Made by a program: the position numbers and the translations under genes. This document shows, piece by piece, positions 44,638-55,937 of a stretch of 64,000 bases of DNA (its first letter is position 1; every line of letters starts with the position of its first letter). The notes beneath the pieces were generated by a model. It saw nothing but the letters and a program-made list of their open reading frames with translations, was not told the DNA's origin and ran no database searches. Source of the stretch: Fulvia fulva (taxonomy: Eukaryota > Ascomycota > Dothideomycetes > Mycosphaerellales > Mycosphaerellaceae); the NCBI RefSeq assembly GCF_020509005.1, contig NC_063015.1:1984001-2048000 (forward strand), in the 5' to 3' direction.

Positions 44638-45929
44638 CAGGACATGTTTGTGTCTAGGTCCGTTTAGTCTTACTGTTAGTCTTGCTATTGGTTTTCCCGT
44701 CCCTCCTCCTGTTCTTCCCTTTGGGGTTAACTCCCTATCATTTGGTTGATTCTCATTTGTCTATTGCTCTGCGCTGCCTTGTATAAGAACGTTGGTCTCC
44801 CTATTGCTAGCACTATTTGTGGCTCCTCTTATGGCCGGGGTCTCTTATTCGGGTAGGTAGTTCTCTCTGGTTGTTTCTGTTCACCTACTAGGAACCTGGT
44901 TAGTGTTGTTACCCTTGCTTCCCGCGCTCTCCACTAGGCTGATAGTCTAACTAGGCATTGGTTTGACCATACCGGGTGTTTTCTCCCACATGCTACGCAT
45001 CTTGTGTCCTCCTTCCGTTTTTAGCACTCTTAGGTCGCGTGATCACTAGCATAGTGTGAGCAGACTGGTGTGGGTTTGCTACACTTTAGGGCAATATGTC
45101 CGTACCGTTGACAGTTGAAACATTGAAGGATTCTGTGGTTGCTCTAATAGATGTCTACATCTAGCCTCTCAAAGTCCTAGTACAACCCTTGGTCTAAGAC
45201 CTTGTTCGCTTGCTCTGGTGTTGCAACCTATAAGATTAGCGAGGAGGCCCTCTTGCCCTCCTCTATCTTCTTCTTGACCTACGCTGTCTTTGTGATCTGT
45301 AGTCCTGGTGCTGTTACCTAGTTTTGCCTCTAGAGGTTTGGTGTATCCCTTTGTGTGTCAAAGGTTCGTGGGACCCTATACGCAATTACTATGTACTGTT
45401 GATGGGAGACTTTCGCTGTGCTCCCGATCTTCAGTGTCCACTCCTTGTTTATTTCGAGGGCCTTCTTGTCCTATACGTGTGCTATAAACAGCTTGACCCC
45501 TTTGTTGTCTGCCCTTGCCCCTACTATTCCCTTTACTCCGATCTTCTCGACTATCTCCCTCCCGGTCATCTTTCCTATCTCTTCCTTCTCTTTCTGGTCC
45601 GTAATATGGACTCGTAGTACTGTGCTTTGAGGGGGGGTGGGTTGGCTCGCGATTATTGCCTAGGTCGTTAGGCCCTAGGTCTGTCTCGGGTCTCTTTGAG
45701 GGTTGTTTCTTGCGTTTCGTGTTGCTGCCTCGATTGCCATGTTGATCGTAGTGCTTGTTTGTCGTTTGAGCGCCTTTAGTCCCCCGAGCAGTTCGCTTAT
45801 TACTCCTTTCAGTGCTCTCTCCGGAAACCTCCCTTCTTCTACCGCTACTATCTCTTCCGCCTTCTTACAGAGCGTCCTCTACTCGTCTCCCCCTTGCTCT
45901 CGGTCGTCTACTACCGTCGTCGTCGCCAT
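44637..45929 (-). pseudogene. L3 ORF1 (Gag-like zinc-knuckle protein), RIP-damaged
   Basis: Minus-strand frame from ATG 45929-45927 (MATTTVVDDREQGGDE) to TGA 44639-44637; 1293 nt is an exact multiple of three, giving about 430 residues with a few TAG stops. The N-terminal half is Lys/Glu/Arg rich (KKAEEIVAVEEGRFPERAL). The C-terminal half has Cys/His knuckles at about 44990-45130, including CVACGRKHPVWSNQC. This is the RNA-binding partner of ORF2. The TGA overlaps the ORF2 ATG. Confidence 0.8.
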
Positions 45930-46023
45930 TTTTCAATCCGTTAAGTAGGTATTACTACTAAGAGAGTAGTCTTATCTACTACGTAACAGTATAATATAGC
46001 TATACCCTAAGCTAAGTTTATAG

Positions 46024-46426
46024 CTATAAACGTAGCCGTAAAGTAGTCACAATTTCTTGCTACTGTCCTTAGGGAAATGGGGTGCCTAGAACTAGTAGGA
46101 AAGAGCTCTTTCTAGCCGAGTATAAGGGTAAGCAAGGGCACTATTAACGAGCTAAGGCTAGTCAAGCTTATAGGTAACAACTAAGCCGCTTTGACACTTG
46201 TTAAAGATGCCTATATATATGAAAGGTCAAAGTATATTAATGTTATATATAACTATATTAGACATCTCTAGTGGTAGAAGAAGATTATAGTAGACTACTA
46301 CTATATAAAGGACATAGCTACTGATAGGTTAATAAAGCCCCTTAATAGCTAGTAGTTCCAAAACTTTATAAGGTAGCTCTAGCTTACGTAAAGGGATTAT
46401 AGGAGACTATGTGGCCTAAGTAGGAG
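46024..46426 (+). pseudogene. Copia C2 polyprotein end and 3' UTR
   Basis: Continues the RNase H frame after L3 (agctataaacgtagccg...) and matches C1 in reverse (15652-16055). It reaches the purine-rich tract ggcctaagtaggag just before the 3' LTR. RIP stops are frequent. Confidence 0.85.
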
Positions 46427-46660
46427 TATTAAGAACATATAGGCCGTAGGACAAGTATATAGGTGTAGGTGTGTTATATAACTAGATTACGTAACTAGGG
46501 TTTGCTAGCCTATAGGCTAGTAAACATCCGGACACCTAGTATCTACCTATACTAATACTAGCGATACTGTATATAGATATACGCTATCCTATTAGGTCCT
46601 TCTTCGTCTTTTATATGATCCGCCGTCTTCTACTACTACGCAACTCGTACCTGTTTAACA
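46427..46660 (+). repeat. 3' LTR of Copia C2
   Basis: 234 bp, equal in length to the 5' LTR at 31296-31529. Followed by taata, the second copy of the target duplication. Confidence 0.93.
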
Positions 46661-46665
46661 TAATA

Positions 46666-47889
46666 GTAGAGTAGCTAGCTACTAAGGTATAGTAAGGACT
46701 TTTAATCTACTATAGAGGCAAAACCTCTTCTAGCTAAGTATAGTAAGTAACGTTATAAGATACGTATAATACTACCTAATATATAGGCGCTCGACTCTAT
46801 TAAGACTAATAAAGTAAGGCACCCTATCCCTATACTATACGCCCGGTTACGAATAGAAGTATATCGCCGTAGACTTTATTATCGACCTACCCGCTAGTAA
46901 AGATCCCGATACTAAACTAATCTATAAATATATTATAACAGTTACCGATATACTAACTAAACGCGTACGGCTGCTCCCTACTAATAACTTAAACGCTAAG
47001 CACGCCGCTACCTTATTCTATAAGTATATATTCCCCGTATACGGCCTACCGGAGGTAGTCGTAAGCGATAGAGATACGTTATTCGTTAGTACGCTCTTCC
47101 GTAGACTCTACGTAAGGCTTAGTATCTACTAAAATCTTTCTATAGCCTTCTATCTAGAAACGGATAGGCAATTAGAACGTATAAACTAAGTACTCGAATA
47201 GTATATTCGCGCCTATACTAACTATTAACAAGATAACTAGGTCGTGTTACTACCCGACGCCGAGTTCGCCCTTAAGAATTACGAGTCTATAAGTACCGGA
47301 ATAACTCTTTTCTTTACCGACTCTAGCCGCTACCCGCGGATAGAGTTTAGTAGCCTAGCTAAACTATAAGTTATAGCTCGGGAAGTACCTAACGTCGAGG
47401 CCGCTAACGCGTTAGTTAATAATATATAAGACACTTAAGTATAAATACGGTAGGTACTCGAGTCTATACGCCGCGACCGCCTAGACGAGCTACGCGACGT
47501 ATATACCTTTACGTAAGTACGAACGGCCGAAGCCGTAAACACTCGGCGAGCGCTAGCGCCTTCCTACTAGCCTAACGATATAGTTCTACTAGATACCCGT
47601 AATATTAAGACTATACGCCTAAGTAAGAAACTCGATTTTAAGTTCCTTAGACCGTTTCGAGTCGTTAGGGCCGTAAGTAGACGCTCGTACAAACTCGAAC
47701 TTAGCGATAGGATATAAATCTATAACGTGTTCTATACGAGTCAGTTACGCCGCGTAGTAACCGAAGGGATACCTAGATAACGTAAACTACTACTAGCGCC
47801 CGTAATTGTCGAACGCGAAGGCTAGGTATCGGAGGAATACGAAGTAGAGGATCTAGTAGATTCTAAGATTAGGTATAATAATATATAGT
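46666..47889 (+). pseudogene. G3 pol part 2: integrase and start of chromodomain, RIP-destroyed
   Basis: Resumes the Gypsy frame after C2. The integrase core is clear: YIAVDFIIDLPASKDP (first Asp, about 46865-46910), VVVSDRDTLFVS (second Asp, about 47050), and the Glu region (about 47180). The GPF domain follows (about 47590-47680). EREG...SEEYEVEDLVDSKIR at about 47815-47870 is the first strand of a chromodomain. L4 then splits the domain. Confidence 0.85.
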
Positions 47890-47902
47890 ATATAGTTATT
47901 TA

Positions 47903-49292
47903 TCAGTACAGCCAGAAACAGACACAATATGCAAGCCCTAATCACTATTTAGGGACACACAACAGAACCCTCAAGTGAATTAAGGGTGCTAGGAATATGG
48001 CTGGATCCAAAGCTCAGCTGGGGACCACAGGTCAAGAAAGCACAGGCAAGAGCAGACAACAACAGGCAATCAATTGACAGGCTTACAGCCTCCACATAGG
48101 GAGCCACATTTGCGAAAGCAAAGGTTTTGTACAAGGCCATTGTGAAGCCAGCCATGCTATATAGAGCCCAGATCTGGTCAGCCCAAGACAAGGTCCTAAA
48201 GAGAATTGCAGATCCCATCAGCAGAGCCCAAGCCTCCTGTCTGAAAAAGGTGCTTGGAGCATACAAGTCAACTCTAACAAGGGTGGTCGAAATGGAGTCT
48301 GGCTCCCCACCAGCCAAGCTCTACCTTCAAGGGTTGAGATACCAGTATGCAGGAAAGACGTCTGCATACCCAGCCCAGCTAGTAATCCAGAAGGCAGTCA
48401 ACAAAATCAGGAGCCAGTGCACAAGAAGGCACAGACAAGCAAGACCCAATCCAGCCCCACAGAAGCAGCAGGACCTGCAGAAGTTCAAAGAACTAACAGA
48501 ACAGCTGCACCTAGCCCAGCAGGAACAGGACAGAAGGGCTCAAGGGAGAGGATCAGCAGCCAGCCAAGGGAAGAAGCAACAGTCTCTAGCTGAAAGGATG
48601 GCAGGACTCCTCTGGAAGACTGAATGGACAAGAACCCCACAGAGGCCAGGAACCCCAAAGGCACTCCAACAGTTTGGTAGCCACAACTACCTACTGTACT
48701 CAGACCTGACCAGGTCAGAAGCAAGCATAGCAATACAAATCCGCTCTGAACACATCGGAGTCAGGGCATACCTGCATCAGAGAAAAGTCCCAGGTATCGA
48801 AGACAAGAGTTGCCCATGCGGCTACCTGTCCCAGGATGTCGAATATAGACTTCTGGTTTGCAAAGAATGGAGTACAGGGAGAGGTGAATGGAGGGCAAGG
48901 GCAAGGAACAGAAACTTCCAAGCCATGATCAGCAATAAGGGAGACCTCCAGAGAATTACAAGGTGGGTCATCCACCAAGGATTTTTGGAGCAGTTCTCTC
49001 TTACTAGGGAAACAGAGAGATGGATTGAGGAGAGAAAAAAGGAGGAGGAGAGCAGGAAGAGGGGGACAACTCTAGGGTTGCAGACAAGCTAGTCAGAGGC
49101 TAACCACCATGACACTAGTGCACCCTAATGGAAGGAAAACTGAGAACTCAAGGCAAGGAAGCTATTAGAGAAGGAGAGGAGGTTTTTACCTAGGAATAGG
49201 TTTCCTACCTTATGCAGTAACATATATAGACATAAACCCGCATAGGCCGGAGGGCACTACAACGGGTAAATGAATCATCTATCTATCTATCT
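47903..49292 (+). mobile_element. 5'-truncated LINE L4, lightly mutated
   Basis: Flanked by the 13-bp duplication atatagttattta (47890-47902 and 49293-49305). Only the last 1.4 kb of a LINE is present, as expected from incomplete target-primed reverse transcription. Its sequence differs clearly from L2/L3 at the DNA level although the protein is similar, so it is a third subfamily. It ends with (ATCT)n. Confidence 0.92.
48127..49092 (+). pseudogene. L4 ORF2 C-terminal fragment, 321 codons open
   Basis: Encodes the part after the RT catalytic core: MYKAIVKPAMLYRAQIW (thumb), a basic linker, RSEHIGVRAYLHQRKVPG and the Cys knuckle CPCGYLSQDVEYRLLVC, where the usual His is Tyr. Roughly half the residues match the L2 ORF2 C-terminus. 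The real frame began upstream (47970 onward, LRVLGIWLDPKLSWGPQ) but a TAG (from TGG) near 48096 interrupts it, so the Met at 48127 is not a genuine start. No enzyme activity is expected. Confidence 0.85.
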
Positions 49293-49305
49293 ATATAGTT
49301 ATTTA

Positions 49306-49500
49306 GAAGGATTGTACGCGGAGCTAGGCTAAGTAGTTAGCCGTACTACCGAGATATAAAGAACTCGTAATCTCGTTCTACTAGCGATACCTAGATAAAC
49401 CTAAGCCTACCTTCGACGGACTCGATTAGCCGGTAACTTAATATAGGCTAGCGCTAATCCTCGGACCGTATATATAAACGCGGTATAACTATAGCTTCCT
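49306..49500 (+). pseudogene. G3 chromodomain, second half
   Basis: Joins to 47889 across L4. The combined translation, with TGG codons turned to TAG, fits a chromodomain: the VDSKIR strand, a Trp-rich middle (now stops) and LPRYKELVISFY...DKPKPTFDGLD as the C-terminal helix. A chromodomain on integrase directs Gypsy chromoviruses to heterochromatin. Confidence 0.65.
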
Positions 49501-49601
49501 CGATAAAGCTCTTAAAACTAGTACTAGCATTAGTACTAGCGATAGCCCTCTATACGCTCCGAGTATTAAACGTAGAAACGTCGTAGGAGCTCCTTATTCG
49601 A

Positions 49602-49611
49602 GGAGGGGGGG
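49602..49611 (+). other. Polypurine tract of G3
   Basis: GGAGGGGGGG lies three bases before the 3' LTR start at 49615. Confidence 0.7.
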
Positions 49612-49614
49612 TAC

Positions 49615-49812
49615 TATTACGAGATAGCTCTTTTTACGAACTGCCTCGTAATATAGTATTGTCGGCCGTACGCCCGCGCGCTAGCGGCCGCTAGTACCCG
49701 CTAGCTCGCTTTGCGCGACTTTATCTTCTCGCGCTTCTTACGCTCTCTTAGATAGCTCGCGTAACTATATATGTCTTTGCCCGACCCTATTATAGTACCC
49801 TCGCCCGTAATA
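49615..49812 (+). repeat. 3' LTR of G3
   Basis: 198 bp from TATTACGAGATAGC to CCCGTAATA, followed by agtag, which matches the 5-bp sequence before 21409. It still has a GC-rich middle part missing from the 5' LTR. Confidence 0.78.
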
Positions 49813-49817
49813 AGTAG

Positions 49818-50209
49818 AAGTAGTATAGTTCTTAGTAAAAGTAGCCCGCTCGGTAGTATAGCCTACTCGATAGTAAAGTACGTTACTTAATTAAGAAGAC
49901 TAATATTACAAATATAGGTCGGTAGGTATATCGTATTAGTTGAGACACTAGTATAGGGTTAGTACGAGACTACTATAGAGATTGTTATCGTATAGTAAAA
50001 CGTAGGTATAACCGCTAAGGCGTCGGGAAAGGAGTAGGGGCTAGAGATCTAGATTCCCCCTATATAGATATAAGAGACTATATCTCTAATCCTAGGGAAT
50101 ATAATACCTTTATAACTAAAAGCTATTCTACTATATACCGTCGAATACTTCATTAGTCCTTTCTCGTTCCCTATTACCTATCCTAACTTCTATACATATA
50201 TATACTATA
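49818..50209. other. Unassigned RIP-mutated sequence
   Basis: 392 bp between G3 and Copia C4. It should be the continuation of the DNA into which G3 inserted, that is the 3' flank of the pogo relic. TA-rich, with no open frame and no recognised motif. Confidence 0.5.
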
Positions 50210-50431
50210 TATTAAGAATATATAGGTTATAGGGTCAACATTAGGTGCTCAAGGGGATTAGTAATTAGGCCTTACTAGTCAAGTCCTAAGTATAGCTGTC
50301 CCTCCTAAAACACCTAGACTATTAACTAGCGATACTATATATAGATACACGCTATCCTATTAGGTCCTTCTTCATTCACATAATCTGTAATTCCTATCTT
50401 CTACGGCTACGCAATCCGTACCTGTTTAACA
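50210..50431 (+). repeat. 5' LTR of Copia C4 (diverged subfamily)
   Basis: 222 bp starting TATTAAGAATATATAGG and ending CCTGTTTAACA, followed by GGTTATAAGCCC, the Copia primer-binding site. The ends and right third match the C1/C2/C5 LTR but the middle differs. The five bases before it (ctata) should be the target duplication; the partner copy was not found. Confidence 0.8.
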
Positions 50432-50946
50432 GGTTATAAGCCCGGGTTAGCCTTTAGGTCTTATAGATTGAAGTCGTAGTAGTTATTCCTCTATAATACC
50501 AAAAGGAAGGGCAGACTAGAGGCCGCCTCCGCATTACATAGGAAGCTACAGCTCGCTGTAGGTGTATATTAGTCGTGAAAGAGCGTAGTGAGGCACTGTT
50601 AGACTTTGACCAACTTAGAGGGTTAGAAGAGAAGCCTATGCTAATACCTTAGAAAGGTGGGCGAGCCTACTAGGAAGAGTTGCTCTCAGGACATTACGTT
50701 GTCCTCACTAACTAACTGTTCCGTCTAAGAGAGCCGTAGTGTCTCAGAACACCCTCCCCTAAGAGAGCTATAGACAGTGTCTCAGAAACACGATCCTTAC
50801 GACCGACTTTCCTCGCTTTCTAGTGGACAGCCATTCTCTCCACCATCAACCTCGCGTTCGGTTCACCTCCTATCGATCCGATCGCGTACGAACGAATACC
50901 TTTCTTCTATAGGCAGCCATCCTGTCCTATATATAAAAGCATAGAG
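50432..50946 (+). other. Copia C4 leader and gag start codon
   Basis: Homologous to the C5 leader: primer-binding site, then two CTAAGA/TCTCAG hairpins (about 50726-50785). It reaches ATAGAG at 50941-50946, the RIP form of the gag start ATGGAG. L5 is inserted right after this second codon. Confidence 0.75.
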
Positions 50947-51129
50947 TTTAGAGATGATATATCTATCTAGATCGATCTCTACGCCAAAATAAGACACATT
51001 CGAAAGCTCTTATCAAGGCCATTCTAACGATATACAAAGCAGGCCACTACCCCTAGGACTAAGGGAGTTCTACCTTATTTAATCTAGACAGCTTGAAGCT
51101 CTCTTCACACTATTTCTTTAGCTCTAAAC

Positions 51130-52432
51130 GCCGCGGAGGTGCCTAGCTACATTAGGCAACTCCTAGGTAATAGTAGCCTAGGCTACGGTACTAATAGCGC
51201 CTACGGCCCTATAGGCGAAGCCCCCCTAAGACAACTAGTAGCAACTTATAGAGGACGCAAAAAGTATAGAAACTAACGATCAGCTCCCTTACCGGTCTCT
51301 ATAGGTAATAATCACTTAGCTACGTACGGCGCTTATACTATCGTATTACCGAGGGCAATAAGAAATAAGGACGACGTCCTAGGCGATTAGTAAGGCCACC
51401 CGGAATCAACACCCCTATAGCTAGGCATCGGTCGCGGCATTGATACTAGGCCCCCGCCTAACGTACGATGTAGTTACGATCCGTGTTATAGTATAGGAAG
51501 ACTAGGCCGAAGTTACGAAGCTATCGAACAAGGAGCTCGCCTAACGAATTAACTAACTAGAGGTGGTCGTAGTGAACTAACGGTCTAACGGCACTCTATA
51601 GATCTATACTAGCTCTACTACTGCTAGGAGGTACCTAGAGGCATAGCTATAGTAGGTATCTAAGGTTACGGTATTAGCGAAGGTCTTAACGAAACAATTT
51701 ATAATCCTAGTCTACGACATACCTAAGGAGTTTGACCTAACTAACTAGGGTCACCTACGCGCTCTCTAAGAGGACAACCCGGTCACTCTTAACTCTCTAA
51801 TCTAGAAGGCGACTTGGCTCTATAGGAAATAGCTAGAAGGTAAGAAGGCCTCGGCGCTAATAGTATAGCTATAAGACGCGAAAGCGGCGGATCTAGCGAT
51901 AGAACAAGGCCTAGTCTAGTAATATAGCCTTAAGATAGTAGAAAAGCACTCCTTATCCTTTCGTGTCCTCTAATGCTTTAAATGCCAACAGTATAGACAC
52001 CAAATCTATACGTATATAAACAAGTAGGCCTACTCGAACTATATAGGAGACTATATATCTAGGGACTATATATCGACTACGAGACGGTACGCGAACTGTC
52101 CGGGGTACTACCTATCGTATAGTACGGAATGCCTATAGCGGAAACTAGCGAAAAACAAGGCAATCATAAACAGAACCGTCGCCCTAAGATTCTACGGCGA
52201 CCGTAAGGCTAGCCTATACCGGAACTAACTAGCGGCGGTCGGGCATAAGCGCCCTAGGGCCGAGAATGATATAAAGGAACGTAACCTAGGGCGTACGGGA
52301 GGCCACGTACTCTACTAGCTACGGCGAGGTAATCTAACTAGGCCCGGCTCCCCTTTAGTATATAGCTAATAGGCGTAGACTAGGACGTATAGGGTAGTAG
52401 GACATAGGACGATATAGAGGAAATGATTGTCG
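51130..52432 (+). pseudogene. L5 ORF1 (zinc-knuckle protein), RIP-destroyed
   Basis: Translating through stops shows a Cys/His cluster at about 51970-52135 (CFKCQQY, ...NKQAYSN, ...YANCPGYYLSYSTEC) in which several Cys and His codons have become Tyr. This fits the nucleic-acid-binding ORF1 protein of LINEs. The exact start is uncertain. Confidence 0.65.
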
Positions 52433-55400
52433 ATACTAATAACTAGCCTCGACACGCTTAGCATTATCTAGTATAACGTCAACTATAGCAAGGATATAGT
52501 CTAGAACCATTTTCTATACGAGGCGGACCCGCGCGTCTACTACGTCCTTATAATCTAGGAGCTATAGATTAACCCGTACTATAAGAGACTAACGACCTAC
52601 AAGTTACTAGGCTATACGACATACCTACGAGGCGACGGTAGACCCCGTACGTGCTTCTATATTAGGAAGGACATACTAGAATCCGACTAGGAGGTAGTGT
52701 ACTACGTAGACGAAGAAGGCGGGGGCGATATTACCTCCCTCTACGTAGGTAGCACCTAGATACACAACCTATATATACAACCGCTAGCCTCGAGGTCTAG
52801 CCGCGACCTAGGGGTCTATAGACACCTAGATAGTACGCTTAAGAGACAAGGGTGCCACATCGTAGTAGGAGACTTTAATATACACCACCCTTCCTAGGAA
52901 AGCCTTATATAGCCGTACCCTATAGCCGACGAAGTACTCGACTTAATAGCGAGTAACGTAATTGCCCTTAATACCCCGAAGGACCTAGGCACCTAGAAGA
53001 GAGGGGGACTCTAAGGCACGATCGACCTCTCCTAGATCTTAGATAGCTACTACTACACGGTAACCTACTATAGGATCGAATATAAACTCGAGGCGTCGTT
53101 AGACTATATACTAGTCAGGACCTCTATTACGATATAGATATAACGTATACTAGCGAGAACCCCTAAGCTAAACTAGGGAAAGGCCTACTAGGCCAATATC
53201 TAGGCGTACCTCGATAACTCTAAGAGGCTAGTCCAGATCGCGTAGTAGCAATACAATAGTAAAGACGAGATAGACGAAGTAGTCTAGGGGTTGACAGACG
53301 AAATAAGAAAAGCGACCTTACTTTACGTTCCGCTTACCTAACTAACGATATAGTCTAAACTATACTAGACGCCGGAGTGTACTACGGTAGTAAGAGAAGC
53401 AAGGAGAGCCCGCCGGGTGTATACGAGTAGCTATAGCGAGGAGGCCTAGAACGTATATAGGGAGGTATACTAATAGAAGAAAGCTATAATACGGAGAGAG
53501 AAAGTAGTCGGCTAGAGAGCTATAGTAGAAGAAATCGCCGGTAAGCTAGAGAGGATGTAGAAGCTAGCGAAATAGGCCCGACAGGACCCTATATAGGGCC
53601 CCTCCTTCTCTATCCTAGCGCTACAATCGCCTAGTGGCCCGGTTAGCGACCCCGAGGCCAAGGCGCGTCTACTAGCTAGTAAGTTCTTCCCGCCCCTAGT
53701 CGAGGCTAATCTAAGCGACATAAACAGCTCTACTCCCCTAGCCCCTAGCATCGCGGTCTAATAGGAGGTGTCCGAGGGAGAAGTTGCCGCTATACTAAGG
53801 AAGTTACCGGCGAAGAAAGCCCTAGGGCCGGATAGGATCCTAAACGAGCTACTAAAGAAGTATAGAGATCAACTAGCCCTAGTAGTTATAGCGATATTTA
53901 ACGCCTGCCTATAGACCGGATACTACCCGATAGCTTTTAAACAATCGACGATAGTAGTCCTACGTAAGCCGTAGAAGGAAGACTATACGTAGGTAAAGTC
54001 GTACCGCCTAATTGCGCTCCTTAACACTCTTAGGAAGGCGCTTAAGAAGCTAGTTATAACGAGACTCTCCGAGGCGGTAGAGGAACACTCCCTACTCCCG
54101 GACACCTAGATAGGTGCGCGCCTATAGCGATCGACGCTATCTACGATAGAACTTATCACCTCTTAGGTAAAGGCTATCTAGTATAAGAATAGGGACAAGG
54201 TAGCTTCCTTACTTAACCTAGACATATCGGGAGCCTTCGACTACGTGTTATACCCGCGGCTACTCTATATCCTAAGGTCGAAAGGACTCCCTAAGTAGCT
54301 TGTCAACTTCGTACGGTCCTCCCTCTAAAACCGTAGTACGTCGATCCTAGTCGGCTAGTATAGAAGCCTATTTCAAGTAGTCTATACTAGAATCCCGTAA
54401 GGCTTAACGCTAGTACCTATTCTATTCCTCTTCTTTATAGCGACGCTGCTCCTAGCCCTAGAATCCTAGAACACCGCTACGAGCGGCTTCGTAGACGACA
54501 TAAACATCCTAGCGTAGTCTTCCTCGACTAAGGAGAACTATAGGCTACTAGAAGAGAAGTATAAGATCTACGAGGACTAGGCTAGGAGGCACGGGGCTCG
54601 GTTTGCCCTAGAAAAGTACAATCTAATACACTTTACGCGCCGGCTACGGTTCTACAATATATAAGCTTCTATCTAGATATAGGGGTATACGACTAACCCG
54701 GCAAATCAGCTTAGGATCCTCGGACTATAGGTAGACCCGGCGCTACGGTAGAGGAAGCACGTATAGGCAATATTACGGAAAGCTAAACAGAATATAGTAT
54801 TATACTAGAGGCTCACTACGTCTATATAGGGGGCGGACTTCCGGTAGTTACGACTTCTATATACGGCTATTATACGGCCAGTCCTTACCTATAGTAGCTA
54901 TATGTAGTCCTTAGGCGAGAGGGCCTACCTATCGAAGGGACTTGTCGCGCCGCTAGCGAAGATCTAAAACCAATGCCTAAGGAAGGTCACCGGGGCATAT
55001 AAGTCGACGCTAACGAGGATACCTAAGTACGAGACCGCTATACCGCCGATCGACCTATACATCTAGGGACTACGGACCTCCTACTTAGACAAGTCGGCAC
55101 AGTACCTAGTATAGAAGGTCATCGCTAGTACAGTCGTAAGGGCCCGCGAATTAGTACTAGCGTATAAGGGCATTCGACCCGGAAACGAGCCGAACTACCG
55201 GGCAAGGGACGAATAGCTAGTAACATAATAGGAAGGTAAGAAATCGTTTGTAGAGCAACTATAGAAAGAGAGGTGGAACAACTAGGTTGTAGGGTATAGT
55301 AGACGCCCTTAGCTAGCGGGATAACCTAAGGAATAGTTAGCTACAAAATCCGCGGTCAAGCACCCCCCGAAGCTTATCTACTACCGCCTTACGAGGGTAT

Positions 55401-55750
55401 AGAGTAGTATAGTAACCTAACTACGAAGCGAACACATCGGCCTCTAGGGGTACCTATTATAGAGGAAGGTTCTAGGATACACGAATACTAGCTGCCCCTA
55501 CGGCTATCGCTCCTAGAACGTACGGTACGCACTCCTCGTCTGTCCGAGGTGGTCGCTAGGAAGGGGGGAGTGGATAGTAAAGGCGAGGAACCGGACGATT
55601 AGGGCACTTCTTAACAACGCTAAGGACCTACGGCGTATTACGAACTAGATACTAGAGAAGGGCTGGCTAGAACAGTACCGCCTAGTAGGAGTAGTGTAGG
55701 AAGAGAGGACACGACGTAGCGCGACGAGACCGGCTAGGAGCGGGGGCTAA
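52433..55750 (+). pseudogene. L5 ORF2 (endonuclease/RT), RIP-destroyed
   Basis: The start ATG is now ATA at 52433 (ATG is retained at the same place in L1). Length 3318 nt, an exact multiple of three (about 1105 residues). Endonuclease motifs: SII-YNVNYSKD, VVGDFNIHHPS, SLDYILV. RT motifs: NLDISGAFDYV, GLTLVPILFLFF and an intact FVDD at 54488-54499. C-terminal CPYGYRSQ-type knuckle (about 55493). Stops are TAA/TAG throughout. Confidence 0.88.
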
Positions 55751-55937
55751 CGGGGTAATGACATAGACTACGTACGTTTAGAGGGAAAGCTAAACTAGAC
55801 AAGGAGTAGTCGGGGGCGGGAAGGGTTTTTACCTATTCGGGTTTCCCTTTGTACATAACAATAGATATATACCTGTATAGGCCGGATAGGGTCCTAGAAC
55901 AGGGGAATGACAAATCTATCTATATAAAAGCATAGAG

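Larger units (their letters stand above)
41033..46008 (-). mobile_element. Full-length LINE L3, minus orientation, partly RIP-mutated (family A)
   Basis: Flanked by the 15-bp duplication aagctaagtttatag (41018-41032 and 46009-46023) inside the Copia RNase H region; C1 has the empty site in reverse near 16045-16065. Length is about 4.98 kb. It carries both ORFs, unlike L2. Many CA/TG were changed to TA but many remain, so RIP was partial. The 3' end (left) has the GATA tail and hairpin in reverse. Confidence 0.93.
31296..46660 (+). mobile_element. Copia C2, plus orientation, RIP-mutated, carrying LINEs L2 and L3
   Basis: LTRs of 234 bp (31296-31529 and 46427-46660) and the duplication taata (31291-31295 and 46661-46665) define it. 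Its own sequence is about 5.6 kb; the rest is L2 and L3. It is the mirror image of C1 in this window. The polyprotein is saturated with TAA/TAG stops. Confidence 0.93.
21409..49812 (+). mobile_element. Chromovirus-type Gypsy G3, RIP-mutated, split by L1, C2 and L4
   Basis: The element starts TATTACGAGATAGC at 21409 and ends CCCGTAATA at 49812, with the target duplication agtag at 21404-21408 and 49813-49817. Its own pieces are 21409-21998, 26579-31295, 46666-47889 and 49306-49812, giving roughly 6.9 kb. Gag, RT/RNase H, integrase and a C-terminal chromodomain can be followed through the gaps. CA and TG are almost absent, so RIP was near saturation. Confidence 0.85.
50947..55920 (+). mobile_element. 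LINE L5, plus orientation, heavily RIP-mutated (family B)
   Basis: Flanked by the 17-bp duplication tatataaaagcatagag (50930-50946 and 55921-55937). About 4.97 kb, the same size as L3 but a different family, closely matching L1 and L6. It has the 3' hairpin (55872-55903) and an ATCT tail. CA/TG are depleted and no ORF survives. Confidence 0.92.

Noticed and set aside
45324..45948. Three plus-strand frames of 70-97 codons
   Set aside because: All are antisense to L3 ORF1, which explains the open reading.
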